64,000 nt of DNA from Sitta carolinensis (lineage: Eukaryota; Chordata; Aves; Passeriformes; Sittidae), in assembly GCA_032173965.1 (NCBI GenBank), contig JAVUNC010000004.1, positions 1,502,501-1,566,500 on the forward strand. The letters run 5' to 3'. This document shows positions 1 through 9,649 of this stretch, one piece after another; position 1 is the stretch's first letter; every line of letters starts with the position of its first letter. A program made the translations under genes and the position numbers. The notes under the pieces are model-generated. The model was not told the DNA's origin. It did no database searches and saw only the letters and a program-made list of their open reading frames with translations.

Positions 1-89
1 CAAATTCACACTTTTTTACTCCCAATTCCCCCTTTTTAACCCAAATTCCCCCCTTTTTTCCCCCTTTTCCCCCCCATCCAATCCCTCAC

Positions 90-120
90 CGTGCTCACGC
101 TGTGGCGCTGCTACAAGACT
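90..120 (-). pseudogene. 3' border fragment of bHLH-type exon
   Basis: On the minus strand the sequence ending GAGCACG is followed by GTGAGGGATTGG, a good donor. Nearly the same border occurs 195 bp to the right (GAGCAC/GTGAGGGATGG, ending at 286) after the bHLH-like exon, with one G missing. This looks like the true 3' end of that exon or a duplicate of it. The roughly 30 coding-like bases are cut off by C/T-rich intronic repeat on the upstream side, so no protein can be assigned. Confidence 0.3.
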
Positions 121-285
121 CCCCGTCCTAACCCCCAAATTTCTCATTTTTTTACCACAATTCCTCCTTTTTAACCCAAATTCCCCCCCTTTTCACCCTA
201 AATCCCCCTTTTTTACTCCCAATCCCCTTTTTTAACCCCTAATCCCCCTTTTTTCCCCCTTTTTCCCCGCCCATCCATCCCTCAC

Positions 286-326
286 GTGCTCGCGCCGGGC
301 GCTGCTGCATCTGCTGCATCTGCTGC

Positions 327-373
<47 letters not shown>

Positions 374-551
374 AGGTGCTGCTGCAGTGCTGCTGCAGGT
401 GCTGCTGCTGCTGCAGTGCTGCTGCAGCGCTGCAGCTGCTCCCTTGCAGCCCTTGCTCCCAGCGCCTCAGCTCGCCCAGGCTGGCCGACAGCAGCTCGGC
501 CAGCTCCTCCAGGTACCGCTGCTCCTGCTCCCGGCGCCGCTTTCTTCCGCG
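286..551 (-). pseudogene. NCOA1: NCOA-type bHLH exon, N-terminal half plus CAG-repeat tail (disrupted)
   Basis: Read on the minus strand, one frame gives KRRREQEQRYLEELAELLSA, the basic region and start of helix 1 of the p160 coactivator bHLH domain. The acceptor GTGTGCCAG precedes base 551. Relative to the partial copy at 1,241, two extra bases lie between the acceptor and the KRRR codons (GCGGAAGAAAGCGG versus GCGGAGAAGCGG), so splicing from the ATG exon would be out of frame. After SASLGEL the expected rest of the bHLH is absent; the frame passes into Ser/Ala/Gln-rich sequence made by CAG-type triplets and stops near the border at 286. The family does not normally carry a triplet tract here. 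It is either a broken duplicate or a mis-assembled exon. Similarity to NCOA is strong over 20 residues and nil afterwards. Confidence 0.6.
328..372. repeat. (CTG)15 / (CAG)15 triplet tract
   Basis: Fifteen uninterrupted CTG units on the plus strand (CAG on the coding minus strand), flanked by interrupted CTG/CTGCAG triplets from about 301 to 440. It lies inside the bHLH-like exon. In the frame of the bHLH residues it reads as serine (AGC). Confidence 0.95.
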
Positions 552-559
552 CTGGCACA

Positions 560-2105
560 CGCCAAAAACAAGAAAATTATTCCTGGAAAATTGCTTTCCC
601 TGATTTTCCCCGTTTTTTCCTGATTTTTTGCAATTTTTTCCCATTTTTTTCGGATTTTTTTTCTGATTTTTCACGATTTTTTTTGTGATTTTTTCACCAT
701 ATTTTTACCATTTTTTCTCAGGTGTTTTCCCAGTTTTATGCCATTTTTTCCCCATTTTTTCCCCATTTTTTCCCCATTTTTTCCCCATTTTTTCCTGATT
801 TTTCCCTGATTTTTCACAATTTTTCACAATTTTTTTCGCCATTTTTCGTGATTTTTTTTCGCCGTTTTTCGCGATTTTTTCACCATTTTTTTCTCAGGTT
901 TTTTCCCAATTTTTTGCCATTTTTTCCTCAGTTCTTTCCCCAGTTTTCCCATTTTTCCCCTTTTTTCCCTTTTTTTCCATTTTTTTTCGGATTTTTTTTC
1001 GGATTTTTTTTGTGATTTTTTCGCGATTTTTCGCAATTTTTTTTGTGTTTTTTGCGATTTTTTTCTCACATTTTTCCCCAATTTTCTGCCCTTTTTTCCC
1101 CAGTTTTTCCCCAGTTTTTCCCCTTTTTTTTCCCATATTTTTTCTGATTTTTTCCTGATTTTTCTCAAATTTTTCACAATTTTTTCCCCAATTTTCCCTG
1201 CTCTTTCATCGCTGCTCCTGCTCCGGCGCCGCTTCTCCGCGCTGGCACACGCCAAAAACAAGAAAATTATTCCTGGAACAAATGCTTTCCCTAATTTTCC
1301 CCGTTTTTTCCTAATTTTTCCTATTTTTTTTTTCGGATTTTTTTCCGGATTTTTTTGTGATTTTTTGTGACTTTTCGCGATTTTTTGCGATTTTTTTTTT
1401 TTGTGATTTTTTTTTTTTTGCGTTTTTTTCACCATTTTTTGCCATTTTTTCTCAGGTTTTTTTCCCAACTTTTTGCCATTTTTTCCTCAGTTTTTTCCCA
1501 AATTTTCCCATTTTTTCCCTTTTTTTCCCGATTTTTTCCATTTTTTTCCTGATTTTTTGCGATTTGTCGTGATTTTTTTTGTGGTTTTTTCATGGTTTTT
1601 TCACCATTTTTTCTCAGGTTTTTTCCCTATTTTTTCCCCATTTTTTTTCCATTTTTCCCATATTTTTCCCGATTTTTTCCCGTTTTTTACCCAATTTTTT
1701 TGGTGATTTTTCGCGATTTTTTGCGATTTGTTTTGTGCTTTTCCACGATTTTTTCCTCAGGTTTTTCCCAGCTTTTTGCCATTTTTTGTCCTTTTTTCCT
1801 CATTTTTTTTCCAAATTTTCCCCATTTTTTCCTGGTTTTTTTCAGATTTTTTGTGATTTTTTTTCGTGATTTTTTTCGCCATTTTTCCTCAGGTTTTTTC
1901 CCAATTTTTTGCCATTTTTTCCTCAGTTTTTCCCCCATTTTCCCCCCCATTTTTTCACAATTCTTCACAATTTTTCCCATTTTTTTCCCGATTTTTTCCT
2001 GTTTTCTCACGATTTTTCCCCATGTTTTTCCCATTTTTTCTGATTTTCTGTGATTTTTCTGTGATTTTTCTGTGATTTTTTTACAGGTTTTTTGGGATTT
2101 TTCTC
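560..2105. repeat. Pyrimidine-rich array (TTTTTTCCCCA-type)
   Basis: Low-complexity T/C-rich sequence on the plus strand, with short interspersed GATTTTT and TCGCGA-like words. A 690-bp tandem duplication is visible: the word CCAAAAACAAGAAAATTATT follows the bHLH acceptor at about 562 and again at about 1,252. No gene is visible apart from the exon fragment at 1,204-1,241. Confidence 0.85.
1204..1241 (-). pseudogene. NCOA1: Truncated second copy of bHLH exon start
   Basis: The minus strand reads GTGTGCCAG (acceptor) then CGCGGAGAAGCGGCGCCGG. Joined to the AG left by the ATG exon donor, this gives S-A-E-K-R-R-R in frame, which matches the p160 family S-T/G-E-K-R-R-R junction better than the copy at 551 does. 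One G is then missing relative to REQEQR, the frame closes, and similarity ends after about 37 bp in purine-rich intronic repeat. It shares its upstream intron with the 551 copy, so it arose by the local 690-bp duplication. Confidence 0.55.
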
Positions 2106-2110
2106 GGTTT

Positions 2111-2135
2111 CCCTTGCACTTGTGGCCCTTGGGAA
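2111..2135 (-). pseudogene. Short relic of NCOA-like ATG-exon copy
   Basis: The minus strand reads CCCAAGGGCCACAAGTGCAAGGG, resembling the middle of the exon copies at 3.35-4.14 kb. It sits exactly where the plus strand switches from T/C-rich (left) to A/G-rich (right) sequence. Confidence 0.4.
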
Positions 2136-3348
2136 AAACTGGGACAAAATTGGGGAAAAATTGGGGAAAATGTGGGAAAAAATTGTGGGAAAAGGGGGAA
2201 AAAATGGGGGGGGAAAGTGGAAAAAAAGGGGGAGAAATAATGAAAAAAATTGGGAAAAAATCACAAAAAAAAAGGGAAAAAATTGGGGGAAAAAGTGGGA
2301 AAAATTGGGAAATAAAGTGGGAAAAAGAGGGAAATAAAGTGGGAAAAAAGTGGGAAAAATGGGGGAAAAAAGTGGGAAAAATGGGGGAAAGAAGTGGGGA
2401 AAAAAGGGGGAGGAATCAAAAATAAAGTGGGGAGAAATAATGAAAAAAAATGGGAAAAAATCACCAAAAAAATTGGGGAAAAATTGGGAAAAATGGGGAG
2501 AAATAACAAAAAAAAAATCGCAAAAAAAAGGGAAAAAAGTGGGAAAACTGGGGAAAAAATTGGGAGAAAAGTGGGGGAAAATTTGGGAAAAAGGGGGGAA
2601 AAAGGGGGAGAAACCAAAAATAAAGCGGGGAGAAACCGTGAAAAAAATTGGAAAAAATTGCAAAAAATGGGAAAAATCGCAAAAAAAAAAAAAAAGGGGG
2701 GGGAAAAAATGGGGAAAAAAGGGGGGAAAATGGGGAAAATTGGGGAAAAAAATGGGAAAAAAAAAGGGGAAAAATGGGGAAATTTGGGGGAAAAAAGGGG
2801 GAAAAAAGGGGGAGAAACCAAGAAAAAGTGGGGGGAAATCACAAAAAAACTGAGGAAAAAATTGTGAAAAAACAGGAAAAAAATCATGAAAAAATGGGGG
2901 AAAAGGGAAAAAAGGGAAAAAAAGGGGGGAAAATGGGGGAAAAAGTGGGAAAAAAGGGGGAAAAGTGGGGGAAAATTTGGGAAAAAGGGGGAGAAACCAA
3001 AGAAAAAAGTGGGGAGAAATAATGAAAAAAATTGGGAAAAAATCACAAAAAAAAATGGGGAAAATCGCAAAAAATATGGGGAAAAAAATCACAAAAAAAA
3101 AGGAAAAAATGGAAAAAAAGTGGGGAAAAATTGGGAAAATTGGGGGAAAAATGGGGAAAAAAAAGGGAGGAAAAAGTGGGAGAAACCAAAAAAAAAGCGG
3201 GGGGAAATCGAGAAAAAATGGGAAAAAAATCACCAAAAAAACTGGGGAAAAAATTGGAAAAAATTGGAAAAAAAAGGAAAAAAAAGTGGGGAAAAGTGGG
3301 AAAAAAGTGGGAAATTTTGGGAAAAGCTGGGCTTGTGGTGTGAGGTAC

Positions 3349-3393
3349 CTGTGGGAGGGGTCGGCGGCGTCGCCCTTGGGCTTGTGGCCCTCA
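3349..3393 (-). pseudogene. Partial ATG-exon copy 1
   Basis: The minus strand reads G-H-K-P-K-G-D-A-A-D-P-S-H followed by AG/GTACCTCACACC, as at the 3' end of the exon at 4,474. The 5' half with the ATG is replaced by intronic TTTTTCC. The R-to-H and R-to-P changes are shared with the next two copies. Confidence 0.7.
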
Positions 3394-3720
3394 GGAAAAA
3401 TGGGGAAAAAAAGGGGAAAAAAAGGGGAAAAAATTGGGGGGAAAAGGGGAAAAGGGGAAAAAAAGGGGAAAAAATTGGGGAAAAGGGAAAAGTGGGAAAA
3501 AAGAGGGAAAAAGTGGGAAAAAAGGGGGAAAAGTGGGGGAAAATTTGGGAAAAATGGGGAGAAACCAAAAATAAAGCGGGGAGAAATCGCGAAAAAAATT
3601 AGAAAAAAAAATCAGGGAAAAATGGGAAAAAATCGGGAAAAATGGGAAAAAATTGGGAAAAAAAAGTGGGAAAAAGTGGGAGATTTTGGGGAAAAGGTGG
3701 GCTTGTGGTGTGTGAGGTAC

Positions 3721-3767
3721 CTGTGGGCGGGGTCGGCGGCGTTGCCCTTGGGCTTGTGGCCCTCGGG
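3721..3767 (-). pseudogene. Partial ATG-exon copy 2
   Basis: Same structure as the copy at 3,349, reading G-H-K-P-K-G-N-A-A-D-P-A-H then AG/GTACC on the minus strand. The donor is intact and a pyrimidine-rich run lies upstream, so a cryptic 40-odd-base exon is conceivable. Confidence 0.7.
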
Positions 3768-4093
3768 AAAAATGGGGAAAAAAAGGGGAAAAAAAGGGAA
3801 AAAATTGGGGGGAAAAGGGGAAAAGGGGAAAAAAAAGGGGAAAAAATTGGGGAAAAAGGGGAAAAGTGGGAAAAAAGAGAGAAAAAGTGGGAAAAAAGGG
3901 GGAAAAGTGGGGGAAAATTTGGGAAAAATGGGGAGAAACCAAAAATAAAGCGGGGAGAAATCGCGAAAAAAATTAGAAAAAAAAATCAGGGAAAAATGGG
4001 AAAAAATCGGGAAAAATGGGAAAAAATTGGGAAAAAAAAGTGGGAAAAAGTGGGAGATTTTGGGAAAAGGTGGGCTTGTGGTGTGTGAGGTAC

Positions 4094-4140
4094 CTGTGGG
4101 CGGGGTCGGCGGCGTTGCCCTTGGGCTTGTGGCCCTCGGG
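4094..4140 (-). pseudogene. Partial ATG-exon copy 3
   Basis: Nearly identical to copy 2 over the exon part and its donor. It is 373 bp from copy 2 and 380 bp from the real exon. Confidence 0.7.
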
Positions 4141-4473
4141 AAAAATGGGGAAAAAAAGGGGAAAAAAAGGGGAAAAAATTGGGGGGAAAAGGGGAAAAGG
4201 GGAAAAAAAGGGGAAAAAATTGGGGAAAAAGGGGAAAAGTGGGAAAAAAGAGAGAAAATGTGGAAAAAAGGAAAGGGAAAATTGGGAAAAATGGGGAGAA
4301 ACAAAATAAAGGGGGAGAAATCGCGAAAAAAATTAGAGAAAAAAAATCAGGGAAAAAATGGAAAAAAATCGGGAAAGAAAATGGGAAAATGAAAAATTGG
4401 GGAAAAAAGTGGGGAAAAGTGGGAAAAAAGTGGGAGATTTTGTTCAAAGCTGGGCTTGTGGTGTGTGAGGTAC

Positions 4474-4578
4474 CTGTGGGAGGGGTCGGCGGCGTCGCCC
4501 TTGCGCTTGCGGCCCTCGGGCCCGGCCGGGTCGGCGGCGCCGTCGCCGAGGCCGCTCATGGTGGAGCCTACGGAGCAC
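4474..4578 (-). CDS. NCOA1: NCOA-like first coding exon (28 codons + 2 nt)
   Basis: On the minus strand a T-rich tract and CCAG acceptor (4,580-4,579) lead into 19 bases of leader and a start codon at 4,559-4,557 in good context (CCACCATGA). The exon encodes 28 residues beginning MSGLGDGAADPAG and ending KRKGDAADPSH, then AG before the donor GTACCTC. The NCOA1 family start is MSGLGD, DP at residues 10-11, then a KRKG block; this exon follows that pattern with an alanine/glycine-rich, GC-rich version. It ends in phase 2, which matches the C-GCG-GAG-AAG start of the bHLH-exon fragment at 1,241. It is the only complete copy; three partial copies lie downstream in the intron. The codons are very GC-rich, unlike the A/T-rich flanks. 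Confidence 0.75.
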
Positions 4579-4619
4579 CTGGAAAAAAAAAAAATGGGAA
4601 TAAAGGGGGGAATGGGAAT

Positions 4620-5330
4620 TTGCACCCGGGAACGGCTGGGGATTTGGGGGTTGTGGGGTTTGTAGGGATTTGGGGGTTGTGGGGTTTGTAGGGATTTGGG
4701 GGTTGTGAGGTTTTGGGATTCGCAGGGATTTGGGATTTCTGGGATTCCCAAGGATTCCAGGATTCTCAGGGATTTGGGATTCTCAAGGATTTGGGATTTC
4801 TGGGATTCCCAAGGATTCCAGGATTCCCAGGGATTTGGGATTCCCAAGGATTTGGGATTTCGGGGATTTTGGGGTTTCAGATTCTTGGGATTCGCAGGGA
4901 TTTGGGATTTCTGGGGTTTCTGAGGATTAGGGATTTCCAGGGATTTGGGATTCCCAGGATTCTCAAGGATTTGGGATTCCTGGGATTCCCAGGGATTTGT
5001 GGGATTCCCAAGGATTCCCAGGGATTTGTGGGATTCCCAAGGATTTTGGATTGCTGATATTCCCATGGATTTCCTATTCCTGATATTCCCATGGATTTTC
5101 AATTCCTGATATTCCCATGGATTTTCAATTCCCAGGATTCCCAGGAATTCCCAGGAATTTGCCAATCCTGATAACCCGGGGGATTCAGGATTCCTAGCAT
5201 TCCAGGGGATTTGGGATTCCCGAGATTCCCAAGGATTTCAGATTCCCAGGGATTTGGCATTCCCGATATCCCGGGGGATTCGGGATTCCCGGCGGGCATT
5301 CCCTGGGAACGGCTCCGGGGAAATCCCGGC
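4620..5330. repeat. GGGATTTGGGATTCCCAGGAT-type minisatellite
   Basis: Imperfect tandem words of GGGATTTGGGATT, CCCAAGGATT and TTCCCATGGATT on the plus strand. It fills the intron upstream of the ATG exon; no exon signal is seen. Confidence 0.8.
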
Positions 5331-5369
5331 ACGGCGCCGCTGCCGGGGGAGAAAAGGGGGGGAACCAAG

Positions 5370-6128
5370 GGGAACAAAGAGAATCCAAGAGAATCCAACA
5401 GGACCAAAGAGAATCCAAGAGAATCCAAGAGAATCCAACGGGACCAAAGAGAATCCAAGAGAATCCAAGAGAATCCAACGGGACCAAAGAGAATCCAAGA
5501 GAATCCAACGGGACCAAAGAGAATCCAAGAGAATCCAAGAGAATCCAATGGGACCAAAGAGAATCCAAGAGAATCCAAGAGAATCCAACGGGACCAAAGA
5601 GAATCCAAGAGAATCCAAGAGAATCCAACGGGACCAAAGAGAATCCAAGAGAATCCAAGAGAATCCAACGGGACCAAAGAGAATCCAAGAGAATCCAAGA
5701 GAATCCAACGGGACCAAAGAGAATACAAGAGAATCCAAGAGAATCCAACGGGACCAAAGAGAATCCAAGAGAATCCAACGGGACCAAAGAGAATCCAAGA
5801 GAATCCAAGAGAATCCAACAGGACCAAAGAGAATCCAAGAGAATCCAACGGGACCAAAGAGAATCCAAGAGAATCCAAGAGAATCCAATGGGACCAAAGA
5901 GAATCCAAGAGAATCCAAGAGAATCCAACGGGACCAAAGAGAATCCAATGGGACCAAAGAGAATCCAAGAGAATCCAAGAGAATCCAATGGGACCAAAAA
6001 GAATCCAAGAGAATCCAAGAGAATCCAAGGGGACCAAAGAGAATCCAAGAGAATCCAATGGGACCAAAGAGAATCCAAGAGAATCCAACAGGACCAAAGA
6101 GAATCCAAGAGAATCCAACGGGACCAAA
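5370..6128. repeat. GAATCCAAGA / CAACGGGACCAAA minisatellite
   Basis: Regular alternation of GAATCCAAGA and GAATCCAACGGGACCAAAGA blocks, giving about 36-60 bp composite units. It is stop-free on several frames and accounts for part of the very long open frames here. Confidence 0.9.
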
Positions 6129-7090
6129 TGGAACCAAACCAAACATAACCCAACAGACCCAAAGAGAACCCAAGGGGATCCAACAGAACCGAACCCAACG
6201 GGAACCCAATGGGACCCAACAGAACCCAACAGAAACCCAACGGGACCCAACCGAACCCAATGGGACCCAATAGAACCCAATGGGACCCAACCGAACCCAA
6301 CGGAACCCAATGGGACCCAATGGGACCCAACAGAACCCAACAGAACCCAATGGGACCCAACGGAACCCAATGGGACCCAACCGAACCCAATGGGACCCAA
6401 TAGAACCCAATGGGACCCAACAGAACCCAACGGGACCCAACGAACCCAATGGGACCCAATAGAACCCAATGGGACCCAACAGAAACCCAATGGGACCCAA
6501 CAGAACCCAACGAACCCAATGGGACCCAATAGAACCCAATGGAACCCAACAGAACCCAATGGGACCCAACGGGAACCCAATGGGACCCAACGGAACCCAA
6601 TGGGACCCAACAGAACCCAATGGAACCCAATAGAACCCAATGGGACCCAATAGAACCCAATGGACCCAACAGAACCCAATGGGACCCAATAGAACCCAAT
6701 GGAACCCAATAGAACCCAATGGGACCCAATAGAACCCAATGGGACCCAACAGAACCCAATGGGACCCAAAGAACCCAATGGGACCCAATAGAACCCAATG
6801 GGACCATGGGACCAACAGAACCCAACGAACCCAACGGGACCCAACAGAACCCAATGGAACCCAACAGAACCCAATGGAACCCAATAGAACCCAATGGGAC
6901 CCAACAGAACCCAATGGGACCAACCGAACCCAATGGGACCCAACAGAACCCAATGGGACCCAATAGAACCCAATGGACCAATGGACCACAACAGAACCCA
7001 ATGGACCAACCGAACCCAATGGAACCCAATAGAACCCAATGGGACCAACAGAACCAAGGAACCCAATGGGACCAAAGGCAACCCAGGGGA
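6129..7090. repeat. GGGACCCAACAGAACCCAAT minisatellite
   Basis: Tandem units of about 20 bp alternating GGGACCCAA and AGAACCCAA, continuous with the preceding array. Confidence 0.9.
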
Positions 7091-7139
7091 CCCAATGGAA
7101 CTGAAACTGAAGCCAACGGAACAAAAAATCCAACGGAGC

Positions 7140-9640
7140 CAAAGCCAACCCAAGAGAAGCCAAGAGAAACGAACAAACCCAATGGACCAACAGAACCAAA
7201 GAAAATCCAACAGAGCCAAACCAACCCAAGAGAGCCAAACCAACCCAAGAGAGCCAAACCCCAACCCAAGAGAGCCAAACCAACCCAAGAGAACCAAACC
7301 CAACCCAAGAGAACCAAACCCAACCCAAGAGAGCCAAACCCAACCCAAGAGAACCAAACCCAACCCAAGAGAACCAAACCAACCCAAGAGAACCAAACCA
7401 ACCCAAGAGAACCAAACCAACCCAAGAGAGCCAAACCAACCCAAGAGAGCCAAACCAACCCAAGAGAACCAAACCAACCCAAGAGAACCAAACCAACCCA
7501 AGAGAGCCAAACCAACCCAAGAGAACCAAACCCAACCCAAGAGAACCAAACCAACCCAAGAGAGCCAAACCCAACCCAAGAGAACCAAACCAACCCAAGA
7601 AGCCAAACCAACCCAAGAGAGCCAAACCAACCCAAGAGAGCCAAACCAACCCAAGAAACCCACAACCAACCCAAAGACCAAACCCAACCCAAAAACCAAA
7701 CCCAACCCAAGAGAACCAAACCAACCCAAGAGACCAAACCAACCCAAGAGAGCCAAACCAACCCAACAACCAAACCAACCCAGAGAACCAAACCAACCCA
7801 AGAGAACCAAAACCAACCAAGAAACCAAACCAACCAAGAGAGCCAAACCAACCCAAACCAAACCAACAACCAAGAACCAAACCAACCCAAGACAACCAAA
7901 CCAACCAAAAGCCAAACCAACCCAAGACAACCAAACCAACCCAAAACCAAACCAACCCAAACCAAACCAACCAAAACCAAACCAACCAAAAACCAAACCA
8001 ACCCAAAAGCCAAACCCAACCCAAACAACCAACCAAACAACCAACAACCAACCAAACCAACCACAAACCAACCACAACCAACCAACCAACCAACAACCAA
8101 ACCAAACCAAACCACCAAACCAACCAACCAACCACCAAACCAAACCAAAACAACCAACCACCAAACCAACCAACCAACCAACCAAACCAACCAAACCAAC
8201 CAAACCAACCAAACCAACCAAACCAAACCAAACCAACCAAACCAAACCAAACCAACCAAACCAAAACCAACCAAACCACAACCAAACCAACCAAACCAAC
8301 CAAACCAACACCAAACCAACCAAACCAACCAACCAACCAAACCAACCAAACCAAACCAACCAACCAACACCAAACCCAACCAACCAACCAAACCAACCAA
8401 ACCAAACCAAACCAACCAACCAACCAACCAACCAAACCAACCAAACCAACCAAACCAACCAAACCAAACCAAACCAAACCAACCAAACCAACACCAACCA
8501 AACCAAACCAAACACCAACCAACCAACCAACCAACCAAACAACCAACCAACCAAACCAAACCAAACCAAACCAAACCAACCAAACCAACACCACCAACCA
8601 ACCAAACCCCACCAACCAAACCAACCAACACCAACCAAACCAAACCAAACCAAACCAACCCAAACCAACCAAACCAAACCAAACCAAACCAACCAAACCA
8701 CCAACCAACCAAACCCAAACCCAAACCAACAAACCAAACCACCAACCAACCAACCAACCAAACCAACCAACCAACAACCAACCAACAAACCAAACCCAAC
8801 AACCAACAACCAAACCAACAACCCAAACCAAACCACAAACCAAACCAACCAAACCAAACCAACCAAACCAACCACAACCAAACCAACCCAAACCAAACCA
8901 ACCAAACCAACCAAACCAACCAAACCAACCAAACCAACCAAACCAACCAAAACCAAAACCAACCAACACCAAACCAACCAAACCAACCAACACCAACCAA
9001 CCAAACCAACCAAACCAACCAAACCAACCAAACCAACCAACACCAACCAAACAACCAAACCAAAAACCAAACCAACCAAACCAACAACCACAACCAACCA
9101 AACCAAACCACAACCAACCAAACCAACCCAAACCAACAAACCACAAACCAACCAAACAACCAACCAAACCAACACCAAACCAAACCAAACCAAACCAACC
9201 AACCAACCAACCAACCAAACCAACCAAACCAAACCAACCAAACCAACCAAACCAAACCAACCAAAACCAAACCAACCAAACCAACCACCAACCAACCAAC
9301 AAACCAAAACCAAACCAACCAAACCAAACCAAACACCAACCAAACCAAACCAACCAACCAAAACCAACCAACACCAAACCAAACCAAAACACCAACCAAA
9401 CCAACCAAAACCAACCAAACCAACCAAACCAACCAACCAAACCAAACCAAACCAACCACCAACACACAAACCAAAACCAAACCAACCAAACCAACCAAAC
9501 CAAACCAACCAACCACCAACCAAACCAACCAAACCAAACCAAACCCAAACCAACCAACCAAACCAACCAACCAACCAAACCACCAAACCAACCAAACCAA
9601 ACACCAAACCAACCAACCAACCAAAACCAAACCAAAATCC
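7140..9640. repeat. AACCAAACC / CCAA-type microsatellite, 2.5 kb
   Basis: It starts as CCCAAGAGAACCAAACCAA units and degenerates into mixed CCAA and CCAAA words. The plus strand contains almost no T and the minus strand almost no A. This makes frames of about 1,000-1,600 codons on both strands, rich in Thr/Asn/Gln/Pro on plus and Trp/Leu/Val/Gly on minus; these are artefacts. Confidence 0.93.
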
Positions 9641-9649
9641 CAAATCCCA

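Larger units (their letters stand above)
2140..4473. repeat. Purine-rich array with 373-bp higher-order unit
   Basis: GGGGAAAAAA/GGGAAAAATT sequence on the plus strand. From about 3.0 kb it is organised as a 372-380 bp tandem unit, and each unit ends in a partial copy of the NCOA-like exon: donor-equivalent positions 3,349, 3,721, 4,094 and the real exon at 4,474. Confidence 0.85.

Noticed and set aside
7140..9640. Telomere-like repeat
   Set aside because: Words are CCAA and CCAAA, not CCCTAA; no TTAGGG runs anywhere in the array.
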